This document shows, in pieces, positions 39,341-49,012 of a DNA stretch of 64,000 bases. The notes under the pieces are model-generated. The model was not told the origin of the DNA. It saw nothing but the letters and a program-made list of their open reading frames with translations, and did no database searches. Each line of letters opens with the position of its first letter. Position 1 is the stretch's first letter. The stretch is taken from the NCBI GenBank assembly GCA_015075005.1, contig JABTVC010000001.1:620001-684000 (forward strand). The letters run 5' to 3'. A program made the position numbers and the translations under genes. This stretch comes from Planctomycetia bacterium. Its GTDB lineage: Bacteria > Planctomycetota > Brocadiia > Brocadiales > Brocadiaceae.

Positions 39341-39658
39341 CATTCTTTGTGGCTTCGTGTCTCTGTGTGTTACTTATCCCCATTTTCATGAGGACAAGTC
39401 TTATTCGTGAAAAAATATTTTTGCTGAAAATGTAAAAATAATTTTTATAAGATACTAGTATAGCGACATATTAATTACGAAACATAATTGATGGATAGTA
39501 TTTGGGACATAGCTTCGCTAGTCACTATTAGCATTTAGCATTGTAACGTTATTAAACTGTCAATGTGCTAGTTTGCAATTTTGCCCTGAATTTGAGTTGT
39601 TTTTTGTTCCTAAGAAGAATCAGGCAATGCGAGAAGCAACCTTAACACCCTTGTAAGT
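39341..39658. other. Gap without supported gene
   Basis: A 318-nt AT-rich stretch between the GxxExxY remnant and the peroxidase gene end. I see no coding or RNA signal. Confidence 0.5.
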
Positions 39659-40735
39659 TCAATTCCGGTTTGGTTTCGGCGTATTTTCATTTGAAGGTGG
39701 CAAAATGGGAAAAAGAATAGACGGCTGGTCTCCGGTTAAGGTTCTCAGGAAAGCAACAATCTTGTCCGTTTCATCCGCAGTAAATGTTCCTCCCAGCTGA
39801 TATTCTGTCATGATTTTCACTGCCTCACACAAACTCCATGCGCTGGCATCGTGGAAATAGGGCGCTGTTAATTCAATATTCCTGAGCAGGGGCACTTTGA
39901 ATGCGTATTTATCTTTTTCTTCTTTTGTTACGTTGTATCTGCCAAGCGTCTGGACGTCCTTGTCGTATGGTTTTGCAATCCCAAATTTCTGAAAAGAGTT
40001 TCCGCCGACACCAAAACCGTTATGGCAGATTATGCAACCTTTATCCTTGAAGAGCCCGTATCCTTGCCTTTCCGCATCTGAAATTTTGTCATCATAACCA
40101 TTTAGCCACGCATCAAATCGTGAGTTCGGTGTGGTTAATGTCTCTTCAAACGCCGCAATCGCGTCTGCAACATTATCACTGGTAATATTTCCCTCGCCAT
40201 ATATTTCTTTAAACCACTGCACATATGCCGGTATCGATTGCAAAACGTTCTCGGCAAGTTCATGGTTTGAAGCCATTTCCATAGGATTGGCTATGGGGCC
40301 CTTTGCCTGCTCTTTCAGGTCCTTTGCACGCCCATCCCAGAATTGTGCCAGATTGAATTTTGCATTCAGAACGGTGGGGGAATTTATCGGGCCAAACATC
40401 CATTTATGTCCGATAGAGGTGGGTAAATTATCCACACCGCCTGTTGAGAGGTTATGGCAGGAATTACAGGTGATCCAGCCGGATTTTGACAATCTGGGTT
40501 CAAAAAATAATTTCTTTCCTAGTTCTATCTTTGCGGTGTCGTAATCAAAGCTGATGGGAATTGGCCAGATAGGTTCCTTTGAACGTTCTGATACAGCGCC
40601 ACCCTGCATCCTTCCACCTCTACCATACCCTATATTCCTGGGTGGTTCATCTGCGGTAGTAACCGTCAGCATCACAACGTTGATCATGACAAGTGACAAT
40701 ACACAACTCAACACAGTAAATTTGATTTTATTCAT
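39659..40735 (-). CDS. Di-haem cytochrome c peroxidase / MauG-like protein
   Basis: With ATG 40735, preceded by AAAGGAGAG, the protein has 358 residues and a signal peptide (FTVLSCVLSLVMINVVMLTV). Two c-type haem sites are present: CNSCHN (Cys90, Cys93, His94) and CIICHN (Cys234, Cys237, His238). GKKLFFEPRLSKSGWITC, INSPTVLNAKFNLAQFWDGR and LLRNIELTAPYFHD are typical of bacterial cytochrome c peroxidases. It reduces H2O2 with electrons from small cytochromes in the periplasm-like space; MauG-like oxidation is an alternative. The frame is intact, contrasting with its decayed neighbours. Confidence 0.92.
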   Translation of the reverse strand: MNKIKFTVLSCVLSLVMINVVMLTVTTADEPPRNIGYGRGGRMQGGAVSERSKEPIWPIPISFDYDTAKIELGKKLFFEPRLSKSGWITCNSCHNLSTGGVDNLPTSIGHKWMFGPINSPTVLNAKFNLAQFWDGRAKDLKEQAKGPIANPMEMASNHELAENVLQSIPAYVQWFKEIYGEGNITSDNVADAIAAFEETLTTPNSRFDAWLNGYDDKISDAERQGYGLFKDKGCIICHNGFGVGGNSFQKFGIAKPYDKDVQTLGRYNVTKEEKDKYAFKVPLLRNIELTAPYFHDASAWSLCEAVKIMTEYQLGGTFTADETDKIVAFLRTLTGDQPSILFPILPPSNENTPKPNRN

Positions 40736-40949
40736 GTGCTCTCCTTTTTTCATAAATTGCGAATACGTACTTCTTAAAAACAATAAAATGTATTGCGTCA
40801 AAATTGTCAAGAGCATTTATTTGTGCTTATGACAAATGCATTCCTTGTTTTTCACCCCTTAAAGAGAGACGTGCCGCAGAATCAACCCAAGTAAGACATA
40901 GACAATGAGATATATCTTGTTTTTGAAATATCAGCAATAACATATCTAA

Positions 40950-41266
40950 CTTGGAAGAGCATCATTATTTGCATGCAGCAAAACTGTACGGTCAGCAGAT
41001 AAAATATTTAGTAAGGAGTTCTGAGATTGGGTGGATAGGAGCGATGTCATTTTCATCGTCGGCATGGCGAGTAAGGGTGCGGGATGAGCGATTGGGATGG
41101 GATGAAGAGGCGCGGAAAAATGGTTTAAGGAGAGTAGTAAGCAACAGTCGATTTTTGATAGTTCCGTGGTTGCGGGTGAAAAACCTGGCATCTCATGTGA
41201 TGTCAAAGGCACTCAAGAGGCTGCCCGGTGATTGGGAAGAGGCGTATAAGGTAACGCCAGTACTGG
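40950..41266 (+). pseudogene. DUF4338 (DruA-like) protein, middle fragment
   Basis: The frame reads LEEHHYLHAAKLYGQQIKYL, GAMSFSSSAWRVRVRDERLG, VVSNSRFLIVPWLRVKNLAS, then LKRLPGDWEEAYKVTPVLE. These are the central DUF4338 blocks (HYLG-like, the RD-x-x-LGW/IGW, N-SRFLI-PW, NLAS). N- and C-termini are missing. It joins in frame to an RND transporter tail. The last 50 bp match the start of the fragment at 36962. Confidence 0.8.
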
Positions 41267-41439
41267 AGCTTCCCCTTGTTATAGCTCCAGTACCTGGTTC
41301 CGGACTTTATAGAGGACTTGGTAGTGTTCTCCTGGGCGGACTTGCATTTTCAACGATCTTTACTGTCTTCCTTATACCTGCCCTGCTCATGTTTCTTATA
41401 AAGACGGAGATGAGCAAGATGTCTATCATGAAAGCATAG
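41267..41439 (+). pseudogene. RND efflux transporter, C-terminal tail
   Basis: LPLVIAPVPGSGLYRGLGSV, then LLGGLAFSTIFTVFLIPALL, is the last membrane helix pair of RND pumps (compare LPL..a.G.ga...alG..v.gGl...t..tlf.vP). Only about 57 codons remain, fused in frame behind a DUF4338 fragment. The rest of the pump is absent from the window. Confidence 0.78.
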
Positions 41440-41473
41440 GAAATGTTGGTTCACTGCAATCGAAAAAAACCTC

Positions 41474-42502
41474 TTAAATTTTTAATACAATCTTGCCAAA
41501 ATTTTCCCTCTGTAGCATCTTCTGCTGGGCGACTGAGGCCTCTTTCAATGGGAAAATACTGTCGATAACGGGTTTCAATTTTCCCAATTCTACCAGATTC
41601 AGAACGTCCAGGAGTTCTTTTTTACTGCCCATATAACAGCCAATAATCGCATGCTGTTTCATGAACAGGAACCGGATATCTATGTTTGTTGTGGGGCCGC
41701 TTGTAGCTCCGCATACAACCATCCTTCCTCCCTTGACAATACATTGCAAATTCTTTTCCCAGGTGTCAGGCCCAATATGTTCAAAGACAAGATCCACGCC
41801 TTTATTATTTGTTATAAGCCTTACCCTTTCGGCATAATTTTCTTTCGAATAGTCCACGACCTCATCGGCGCCCAATTGTTTGGCCTTTTCCAGTTTTTCC
41901 TTCCCGCGGGCAGTGGTAATCACGTGTGCACCTGCCAGCCGGGCTATCTGAATGGCGGCGCTCCCGATGCCACTGCCAGCAGCGTGGATTAATACACTCT
42001 CTCCTGGTTTGAGTTGTCCCCGCGTAATAAGCATGTGCCAGGCCGTTAAAAACACCAAAGGGATGGATGCCCACTCCTCAAAAGAAAGTTTCTGGGAGAC
42101 AGGAATGATGTTATCGACATGTGCTTTGACAAATTCAGCATACCCCCCCTGTACCTGGAACCCCATAATTTTGAAACTATTACACATGCTGTCGTTATTC
42201 GTATTGCAATACACACACTTCCTGCAGCGGACGCCGGGGGCAATGATAACCCTGTCGCCCGGCCTGAAGTTCTTAACTTCCATCCCAACCTCAGCCACCT
42301 CGCCAACACTATCACTACCCAGGATATGCGGCATAGGGACATCAATACCAGGCAAACCTTGTCGTACCCAGATATCTAAATGATTGAGTGCACATGCCTG
42401 TATCTTTACTAACACTTCATACGGAGAAATTTTCGGTTTTTCCATATCTGTATATAGTAATTTATCTAATCCGCCATGCTCATAAAAAACGACTGCCTTC
42501 AT
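41474..42502 (-). CDS. Zinc-containing alcohol dehydrogenase / quinone oxidoreductase family protein
   Basis: The 342-residue MDR protein has the structural zinc loop CRKCVYCNTNNDSMC (Cys93, 96, 99, 107) and the NAD(P)-binding motif in VLIHAAGSGIGSAAIQIARL. The catalytic-zinc Cys is replaced (ALNHLDIWVRQG at 38-49), so only one zinc is expected. This pattern occurs in NADPH-dependent quinone or enoyl reductases as well as alcohol dehydrogenases. The substrate cannot be told. Length normal, frame intact, followed by dapA upstream on the same strand about 200 nt away. Confidence 0.87.
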   Translation of the reverse strand: MKAVVFYEHGGLDKLLYTDMEKPKISPYEVLVKIQACALNHLDIWVRQGLPGIDVPMPHILGSDSVGEVAEVGMEVKNFRPGDRVIIAPGVRCRKCVYCNTNNDSMCNSFKIMGFQVQGGYAEFVKAHVDNIIPVSQKLSFEEWASIPLVFLTAWHMLITRGQLKPGESVLIHAAGSGIGSAAIQIARLAGAHVITTARGKEKLEKAKQLGADEVVDYSKENYAERVRLITNNKGVDLVFEHIGPDTWEKNLQCIVKGGRMVVCGATSGPTTNIDIRFLFMKQHAIIGCYMGSKKELLDVLNLVELGKLKPVIDSIFPLKEASVAQQKMLQRENFGKIVLKI

Positions 42503-42703
42503 CTTATTTCTCCTCCTTAAAGTATTTAGTATTACTACCTGGCGCGGCTACGCCGTAATCAAAATGAACCATTCCTCAATCCCCTCCTTGTCGGGTAGGG
42601 GAAATTGCTGCTTCCTGCCTCACAAAATGAAGGCAGGGGTAATGATAAACTTGAAACTTGCGAAGGATGAAAGGTGCGGGTGATTGATGTAAGGTCTGCT
42701 GCG

Positions 42704-43573
42704 CTATGTCATGAGACCGTAATTTTTTAGCGTATTTATTAATTGATTTTCATGTTCTCTCGTCATTTCACAAAGCGGCAAACGCATCTCCCCGTTTATT
42801 CTTCCCAACAGTTTCATGGCGGTCTTTACCGGGATGGGATTGGTTTCAATAAACATACCCTTGCACAGGGGAAAGAGTTTGTGGTGACACTTTCTGGCTG
42901 CATCAAAATTACCCTCCAGACAAAATCGGGTTAATGCGGCAGTATCCGCCGGAACGATGTTGGCCACTACGGAGATCACCCCCTTTCCTCCCACCGACAT
43001 GATAGGGAGGGTAAGAGAATCATCTCCCGAAAGAACCGTGATATTGCAGAGCTGCAATATCTGAGTCGTTTGATCAATGCTGCCACTGGCCTCTTTTATT
43101 CCAACAATATTTTTGATCTCAGAAAGCCTTGCCACCGTTTCCGGCAAGATAGATATACCTGTTCTTGAAGGGACGTTGTACATGACAATCGGAATATCAA
43201 CCTCTTCAGCAATGAATTTATAATGCCGATAGAGACCCTCCGGGGTGGGTTTATTGTAGTAAGGTGTTATAAGCAATACTCCATCCGCCCCTACCTTTTT
43301 GGCATGTTTTGCCAGACGCAGGGCTTCTGATGTATTATTAGAACCTGCCCCGGCCAGGACTTGAATCCGCCCTGCTACCGTGCTGACCACATCACTAACT
43401 ATTCGTTCATGCTCCTCAAATGAAAGAGTCGCAGATTCACCCGTTGTGCCACAAGGGACAATTCCTTGTGTTCCATTTTTAATATGGAATTCAACGAGTT
43501 CTTTCAGTTTTTTATAGTCAACTTGCCCATCTTTAAATGGGGTTACTAATGCTACAAGTGAGCCCTGGAACAT
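42704..43573 (-). CDS. dapA: 4-hydroxy-tetrahydrodipicolinate synthase
   Basis: ATG 43573 has AAAGGAGAA upstream and gives 289 residues, the family norm. Catalytic residues are visible: PCGTTGESATL (Thr pair), MYNVPSRTG (Tyr132, Arg137) and GIKEASG (Lys160, Schiff base). DapA condenses pyruvate with aspartate semialdehyde at the entry to lysine and diaminopimelate synthesis. DAP matters for peptidoglycan, which anammox planctomycetes do make. The alaC-like aminotransferase at 3.6 kb could be a pathway relative. No other dap genes are adjacent. Confidence 0.94.
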   Translation of the reverse strand: MFQGSLVALVTPFKDGQVDYKKLKELVEFHIKNGTQGIVPCGTTGESATLSFEEHERIVSDVVSTVAGRIQVLAGAGSNNTSEALRLAKHAKKVGADGVLLITPYYNKPTPEGLYRHYKFIAEEVDIPIVMYNVPSRTGISILPETVARLSEIKNIVGIKEASGSIDQTTQILQLCNITVLSGDDSLTLPIMSVGGKGVISVVANIVPADTAALTRFCLEGNFDAARKCHHKLFPLCKGMFIETNPIPVKTAMKLLGRINGEMRLPLCEMTREHENQLINTLKNYGLMT

Positions 43574-43912
43574 AGTATTCTCCTTTTTTATCCTTATTTG
43601 AAAATATCCATGAATTTCTTTCTGGTAGGGAAGAAGTATTTGTTTGATTGGGATAGACAAAGTTCTTGCTTTTTACGACACATGCTTTGTCCCTACACTG
43701 CTTATCAATACTATAACAGAAAACCTCACTTATTCAAGTCTTGCACTGACATTTTCATGAAATCTTATCCAGTGCCCTTGCATTTTTCCTGACAATTCCT
43801 ACCGCTATGATAAGACCACCATGCACTTTCAATCCCTTCCCAAGCGGCCTTTTTGCCCCCTTTCGTCCAGCTTGCCTTTTTGCTACAATCAAATCGCAGG
43901 TCTTGTTAAAAA
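43574..43912. other. Gap without supported gene
   Basis: A 339-nt gap between dapA and the lhgO remnant. It should contain the dapA promoter. No ORF, RNA or repeat is recognised. Confidence 0.5.
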
Positions 43913-45118
43913 TTAGAGTTTCGTGCTGAGTCCGATTCTCTTTTCCACCTCATCAACGATAAATTTACTGAACGAAAAGGCAGAGGTAAATGCGGGTGAT
44001 ACGGCATTTAGTATGTGCGTGGAGTTTTCTCCGTGTTCGACAACAAAATCCATCACTAATCTTAGGGTTTCTGTGTCTAATAATTGTCCCCTGATGCCTG
44101 GATTCAGGTAGTTGCCAAACTTGTTTGTGTCTATCTTTTTTACTAAATGCACGGCCTGTTGTATAAAATAATTCCGGCAATATTTTTCATTTCTTCAAGG
44201 CTAAGCCTCTAAAATTAAAGGCATTCGTAAAAGAAGCCTGGTCTCGTTGTATAACACCTCAAAGAATTCATTCATCCTGAAATGGAAAGGCCCTGATAAT
44301 TTTCTCTCAGAAGGCAGGAATTGCAGTCAGGCCTATTTTCACTTTTCAGCTGCAGTTATGGTAAAATGAACGCCCAGAAATGGATTCTTTAAATTGGGCA
44401 CGGGGTATATATGTTTCCGGATTAAACTGGTATCCTTATATTCCAGATACAAACCTTTGAAGGGGATTAAGGTGTATTTTCGCCCAACCCCAAATTGATG
44501 GGCAATTTTATCTGCATATAAACCTGCCGCATTGATTACATATCTGAATTTTATTTTTGTGTATTTGTGCTGACCGTGGAGATATCGTCTCTCTTTATGA
44601 ACTTCTCATTGAGTAAGATTTTTACCTGTCCTTTTTAAATTATGAGCGATATGTTCGACTACTTCTGCAGAATTACTACTGATGTTGTCGGTGAATATAA
44701 GGCCTTATCAAAGTCCTTGCATTAGGTTCAAGTTCTGTCAATCTTTCTCATCTACGATCTCTAAAGGTTACTCTGTTTTGTCTCCTCTCCTTTTCAGCTC
44801 AAATATACCATCAAGTTCCTCAGCATTCTTTGCTATTACGATTTTTCCGCATCTGTTTATTGTCAAGTTATGCTTTAAACAGTAATCAGTTAAAAAGCTT
44901 ATTTCCATCTACGGTAAACTTTGCCTTTAGGCTATCGGGTGAATAATAAAAAACCAGCATGAAGTACCCCGCTATTTCTTCCGCTTGCATGACGTGCTAC
45001 AGCAGCCTCTTTTTCCTAGTAAGGTGATGGTTAAATCCGGATATCTGCTGGCAAGTTCATTAGCAATAGAGACACCTACTATTCCGCCTCCGATTATTAA
45101 GATATCTGTTAATATCAT
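43913..45118 (-). pseudogene. lhgO: L-2-hydroxyglutarate oxidase (LhgO-like), heavily frameshifted
   Basis: Reading minus-strand frames together gives a full-length FAD oxidoreductase of about 400 codons. The start MILTDILIIGGGIVGVSIAN has the FAD-binding GGGIVG; a middle part with HASGRNSGVLHAGFYY-like residues is recognisable; the end (43913-44152) is open and reads YLNPGIRGQLLDTETLRLVM, ENSTHILNAVSPAFTSAFSF. The GIRAQL and H-I-L-N-A-V-S-P-A-F-T blocks are specific to LhgO. At least six indels and stops interrupt it. LhgO oxidises L-2-hydroxyglutarate at the membrane. Confidence 0.7.
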
Positions 45119-45602
45119 GTTCGTTTATTCAAATGGCTATGAATCTTCTTTATAAGTTTGTTAAAACTGGGTTTGTTTGTGCCAATGACATAGAAAAGTG
45201 AATATTTCATGACTCGCATGTATATACGAATGGTAACTATTTAAGATTGACCGAACGCTCTATTTTGCTGTACTATAACACAGCGTATTGGATTGTTCAA
45301 CATTTTGGAATTTTGGTAACACCTTAGTCTTTTGAAAAACGTATTACCGATAAGCTCCGGAGGATCAACCTGTGTTTGTAGTAAGACAGGACACCATAGC
45401 ACATATGAGCTCCGTCAGGAGCGACCTAATCTCCTGTCACTCGTATACAGACCGCTACTACGGAGCTATTTCCTATTGAATTTTATTGTGTTACGAACAG
45501 ACCGCCCTAACGGGGTTACCTTGGTTTTTATGTCCCTATGAATTTTTCAAAAAAATAAAGTGTTACAAAAAGAGAAGTTTTTACAGGGCAAACTATACGA
45601 TC
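45119..45602. other. Intergenic gap with palindromic GGAGCGACCT-type repeats
   Basis: The 484-nt gap holds no gene. From about 45348 to 45515 it has imperfect palindromic blocks: AGCTCCG(G/T)(A/C)AGGA and GGAGCGACCTAATCTCCTGT, ending CTACTACGGAGCT. This resembles the AGCTCC...GGAGCGACCT dispersed repeats seen in some bacterial genomes, here in two decayed units. Confidence 0.45.
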
Positions 45603-46384
45603 ATGATTCTCGTACTGTCGGGCACAGAAGAAGGTAAAGAGATTGTTAGAAGACTCCACGCAGAAGGGTTGAGTCTATTGACGACTGTTGCAACGGATTA
45701 TGGCAAAAAGATGTTTGAACAACTAGGCCTGGAAACCGTTTGTCTGCAAGGTCGTTTGGATGTACATGGGTTTTTCCGGCTCATAAAAGAAAAGGGGATA
45801 GATACCATGGTGGATGCTACTCACCCATATGCGATAGAAGTGTCTCAGCATGCAATGGATGCCTGTAAAAAACAATATCCGGTATATCCGTTTTGAAAGA
45901 CAGGAGATAGAGATTCCAAGACATTCTTTAATCCACAACGTAAAGAATATGGCTGGGGCAGTAGATGAGTCAGGGCGCTTGGGAAAAGATATTTCTGACG
46001 ACTGGCATATCAAGCGTTGTTAAATTTATCCCCTTGAAAAACGAAAAGGAATTGTATGTGCGTATCCTCCCCGTGCCTGAGCATATTTCTTTATGTATGG
46101 ATATGGGGATTCCTCCCGCACGCATCATTGCCATGCATGGCCCATTTTCAGAAGAGTTAAACCGGGCTATGTTCAGACAGTACCGTATTACTACTATGGT
46201 GACCAAAGACAGCGGTGAGGTGGGAGGAGTACTTGAAAAGATTCATGCGGCGCTCAACGAAGGGATTGATACCATAGTTATTGAGAAACCCAGACTGGAG
46301 TTTCCTCAAAAATACTCGTCTATTGATGATGTGGTAAATACGGTTAAAAGAAGATTGGGCAACCTTATGCAAGGAGGGTTATAG
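45603..46384 (+). pseudogene. cobK: Precorrin-6A reductase (CobK/CbiJ), frameshifted
   Basis: CobK reduces precorrin-6A in cobalamin synthesis. The N-terminal Rossmann part reads MILVLSGTEEGKEIVRRLHA, then VDATHPYAIEVSQHAMDACK. After a frame change near 45880 it goes on with RYIRFERQEIEIP, then (after another near 45965) IFLTTGISSVVKF, RILPVPE, IIAMHGPFSEELNRAMF and TKDSGEVGG. All expected blocks are present, total about 260 codons, so the gene is full length with two or three indels. It runs straight into a hutH remnant. Confidence 0.82.
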
Positions 46385-46707
46385 AAATTGAGATGAATGC
46401 GGCGACTGATAATCCTTTGATTTTTCCTGAGACAGACCAGATTATATCAGGAGGAAACTTCCATGGACAACCCGTGGCAATGACGCTAGATTTTCTAGCC
46501 ATTGCCTTATCAGAGATAGCAAATATCTCTGAGAGGCGTGCAGAACGGCTGATAAATCCTCAGTTGAGTGGTTTGCCTGCATTTCTCATAAAAGATGCCG
46601 GTCTCAACTCAGGATTCATGATAGCACAATACACGGCGGCGGCACTCGTTTCAGAGAATAAGGTGCTTGCCCCATACGCATCAACCTAGCTTTTACTAAA
46701 AAACGAG

Positions 46708-47646
46708 CTAAGAACTTATTGGCAATTGTTGTAATACAGAACGGAATTCTTTGCACAGGGGATATACCATTATTAATTTTACATTTTCGTAAAGTTTGGA
46801 ATAGTCTCCCAATTTCCCCCTTCCCTTCGTTTCTCCTAAGCAAATCCAATTTGCCGCCTTATAACAAAGTACCCTGAAACGTTTTTCTCTACAAACGTTT
46901 CTAGCATTACTGAGCCGATATTTGTAACGTTGTTCCCAATCATTTGGAAGTTTTTTGGCGACTAAGCCCAATACTCTTGATGCAAGGTTCCTTGATTTTA
47001 TCCACGGCAAAATCAAAAACCGGGAATTATTTACTATCAGATGGAGATTTTGTTCCCGAATTTGACGACTCCAACCTATAAAACCTTCTCTCGCCTGCAC
47101 ATTCCAGGCTGATGCACCGAAACCTAATGATCCAAGTATGCCGGAACGGCTATTTATCAGATAGCGAAGTTGGGAACCAACCAATTTTTTATATCCTAAA
47201 TAATGCCAACGATGAATCATTTCGTTCCATATTCGGGATTGTTTGGGGGTTTTTACTATATCCAAACTTATATCTTGAATCTTTCCGGCGGACAGATTGA
47301 GCAAAGGTTGCTTATCATTTAACATAGTACGGTGTTTGTACTGTTTGCCATTGCCATTTCGTCTCAAAGGGGGCGGCAACTTGAACCAGCCGTCCCTTTC
47401 CATGCGCAACAGCGCTACACGGCAACTCATATCTTTTAGCTTGCCATCTGCTTTTAGCCATAGAAATTGTTCACATATCTTCTCAGAAATAGCCGTTCTG
47501 CCCAAACCTTTTGTCGTGACTATTTCACTAATAACTTTCATTTCTTCCCTGGTAAAGTCACGCCCACAATAGCGAACCGACTTGATTAGTTTCGGCTCTT
47601 TGAGAACATGCTTCTTTTTGATTTGGCTGTCGTCTCCTGTCATCAT
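46708..47646 (-). CDS. DUF4338 (DruA-like) passenger protein, copy 1
   Basis: The 312-residue protein starts with a winged-helix-like region (REEMKVISEIVTTKGLGRTA; MSCRVALLRMERDGWFKLPP). The DUF4338 core follows: MIHRWHYLGYKKLVGSQLRY, LGFGASAWNVQARE, FIGWS, LIVNNSRFLILPWIKSRNLA, CYKAANWICLGETKGRGK. The stretch RLSNARNVCREKRFRV reflects two offsetting indels; copy 2 gives YRPVMLETFVEKKRFRGTCY. DUF4338 is the domain of DruA in Druantia defence systems; its biochemical role is unknown to me. Start ATG 47646 overlaps the transposase TGA as ATGA, so translation is coupled. Confidence 0.87.
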   Translation of the reverse strand: MMTGDDSQIKKKHVLKEPKLIKSVRYCGRDFTREEMKVISEIVTTKGLGRTAISEKICEQFLWLKADGKLKDMSCRVALLRMERDGWFKLPPPLRRNGNGKQYKHRTMLNDKQPLLNLSAGKIQDISLDIVKTPKQSRIWNEMIHRWHYLGYKKLVGSQLRYLINSRSGILGSLGFGASAWNVQAREGFIGWSRQIREQNLHLIVNNSRFLILPWIKSRNLASRVLGLVAKKLPNDWEQRYKYRLSNARNVCREKRFRVLCYKAANWICLGETKGRGKLGDYSKLYENVKLIMVYPLCKEFRSVLQQLPISS

Positions 47647-49012
47647 GAAAAACTTTCTAAAAATTCAATCTGGCCGCTTATTAATTCAAAAGTTGTTTTA
47701 CGCCGTCGTTTTTGTTTTAAAAGTCCTCTGGAGAGACTATTTAGCAATTCTTCCATAAGTGTTGAAAGCCTGTTGTTTATATGGATTGGCATAGACGGCC
47801 TTTCCTCTGTAGCCATTGAATCAGCTTTACTGCGCTAACCTCACGACCCATAGTACAATGACAATGCCCTGCGCTAAATGCATATATCTGAGTCACGATG
47901 TGTATCATTATCAATCGGCCGTATAAGAGACAGCGAATCCTTTCTGCACGGCTTCCCTCATTACATCAATTCGGAATAATTGCTTCCATTGTTTAAATAT
48001 CAACTCTATCTGCCACCTCATTCGGTATATGGTGCTACTATTTCCGGCGGCCAGGTTTTGTCTCTACATTGGTGATGAAGAAGCTATAGTCTAACCATTC
48101 TAAATATTCACGGGACAAGGTCTTCCCTTTTCTTTGTGCTGATCTTTTGGCTTTACGTCGGCGGTCATTTATTATATGCTCCGGTGTGCGATACGCTATC
48201 AGGCGGCTGCATATCCTGGCTTCTCCAAGATAAACTTTCATATCTATTAAACCCCTATTACCAATTTGTTTTTTTACATATGACGCAAGGTCTACGGCTT
48301 CCGCACCGGGATTTGAGCTTAAATAGACTTTTAGTGCTCTTGAATAAGCGACTTAAATAATAGGCTCCTTTTCCCCCGATATCTCCTAATACGGAAAGAT
48401 CAAAATATCCTAAATCCCTGATTATCAAATCCCCTTCCCGTATCTGATCCAATACTCTTGCTCCATTTTTCTGATCCGGATAGATCCCTTCCGTAATGAA
48501 AACTTTTTTCAATATATGACGTGTTGCCTCATATAATAAATCTATCTTTAAGGAGGATTTACTCGCACTGCCGCCTACTCCTCTGAATTCTTCCGATAAA
48601 TGCTCATTGAGCTCTATTTGGGTACTATCCTGAAGATACACATTTGAAAATTGCTCTAATACCTCTAAAGGCATCTTCTTTAATTTAGGCGCTACCTGTT
48701 CTTTGTATATGGCCTCTAACGTACGTTCTAAAAATGCTACCGCGTTCTTGCTATTTATCTTTTTACTCAATGCCTGTGGGGTTATATCTGACTCCGGAGA
48801 CTTCCTGCGAAGAATATCGCTTAATCCTTCCAAAGAAATTATTCCGATATCAAAATGCTCTACAGACGTCAGTTCTACAAAGTCTCTGCCGGATACTTTA
48901 TTGGTTGAACGTTGTACAAGAATGTCTCACGGGCAATTTTATTCAAATTGTCCTCATCAAAACACTTTATATATTTTTCTGTGATTTTCTTTAAGTCTTT
49001 TGGTTGAGACAC
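47643..49012 (-). pseudogene. IS4-family transposase, copy 1 (frameshifted)
   Basis: Reading across frames from GTG 49012 (VSQPKDLKKITEKYIKCFDE) gives about 455 codons. Blocks: LPLEVLEQFSNVYLQDSTQI with the first catalytic Asp, GDLIIRDLGYFDLSVL with the second, AYYLSRL, and the C-terminal YREK signature YRMRWQIELIFKQWK, clear in copy 2. The DDE order and Y-(2)-R-(3)-E-(6)-K spacing place it in IS4. Copy 1 has several one-base losses; the two copies together give an intact frame. The stop TGA (47645-47643) overlaps the DUF4338 start. Confidence 0.85.
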
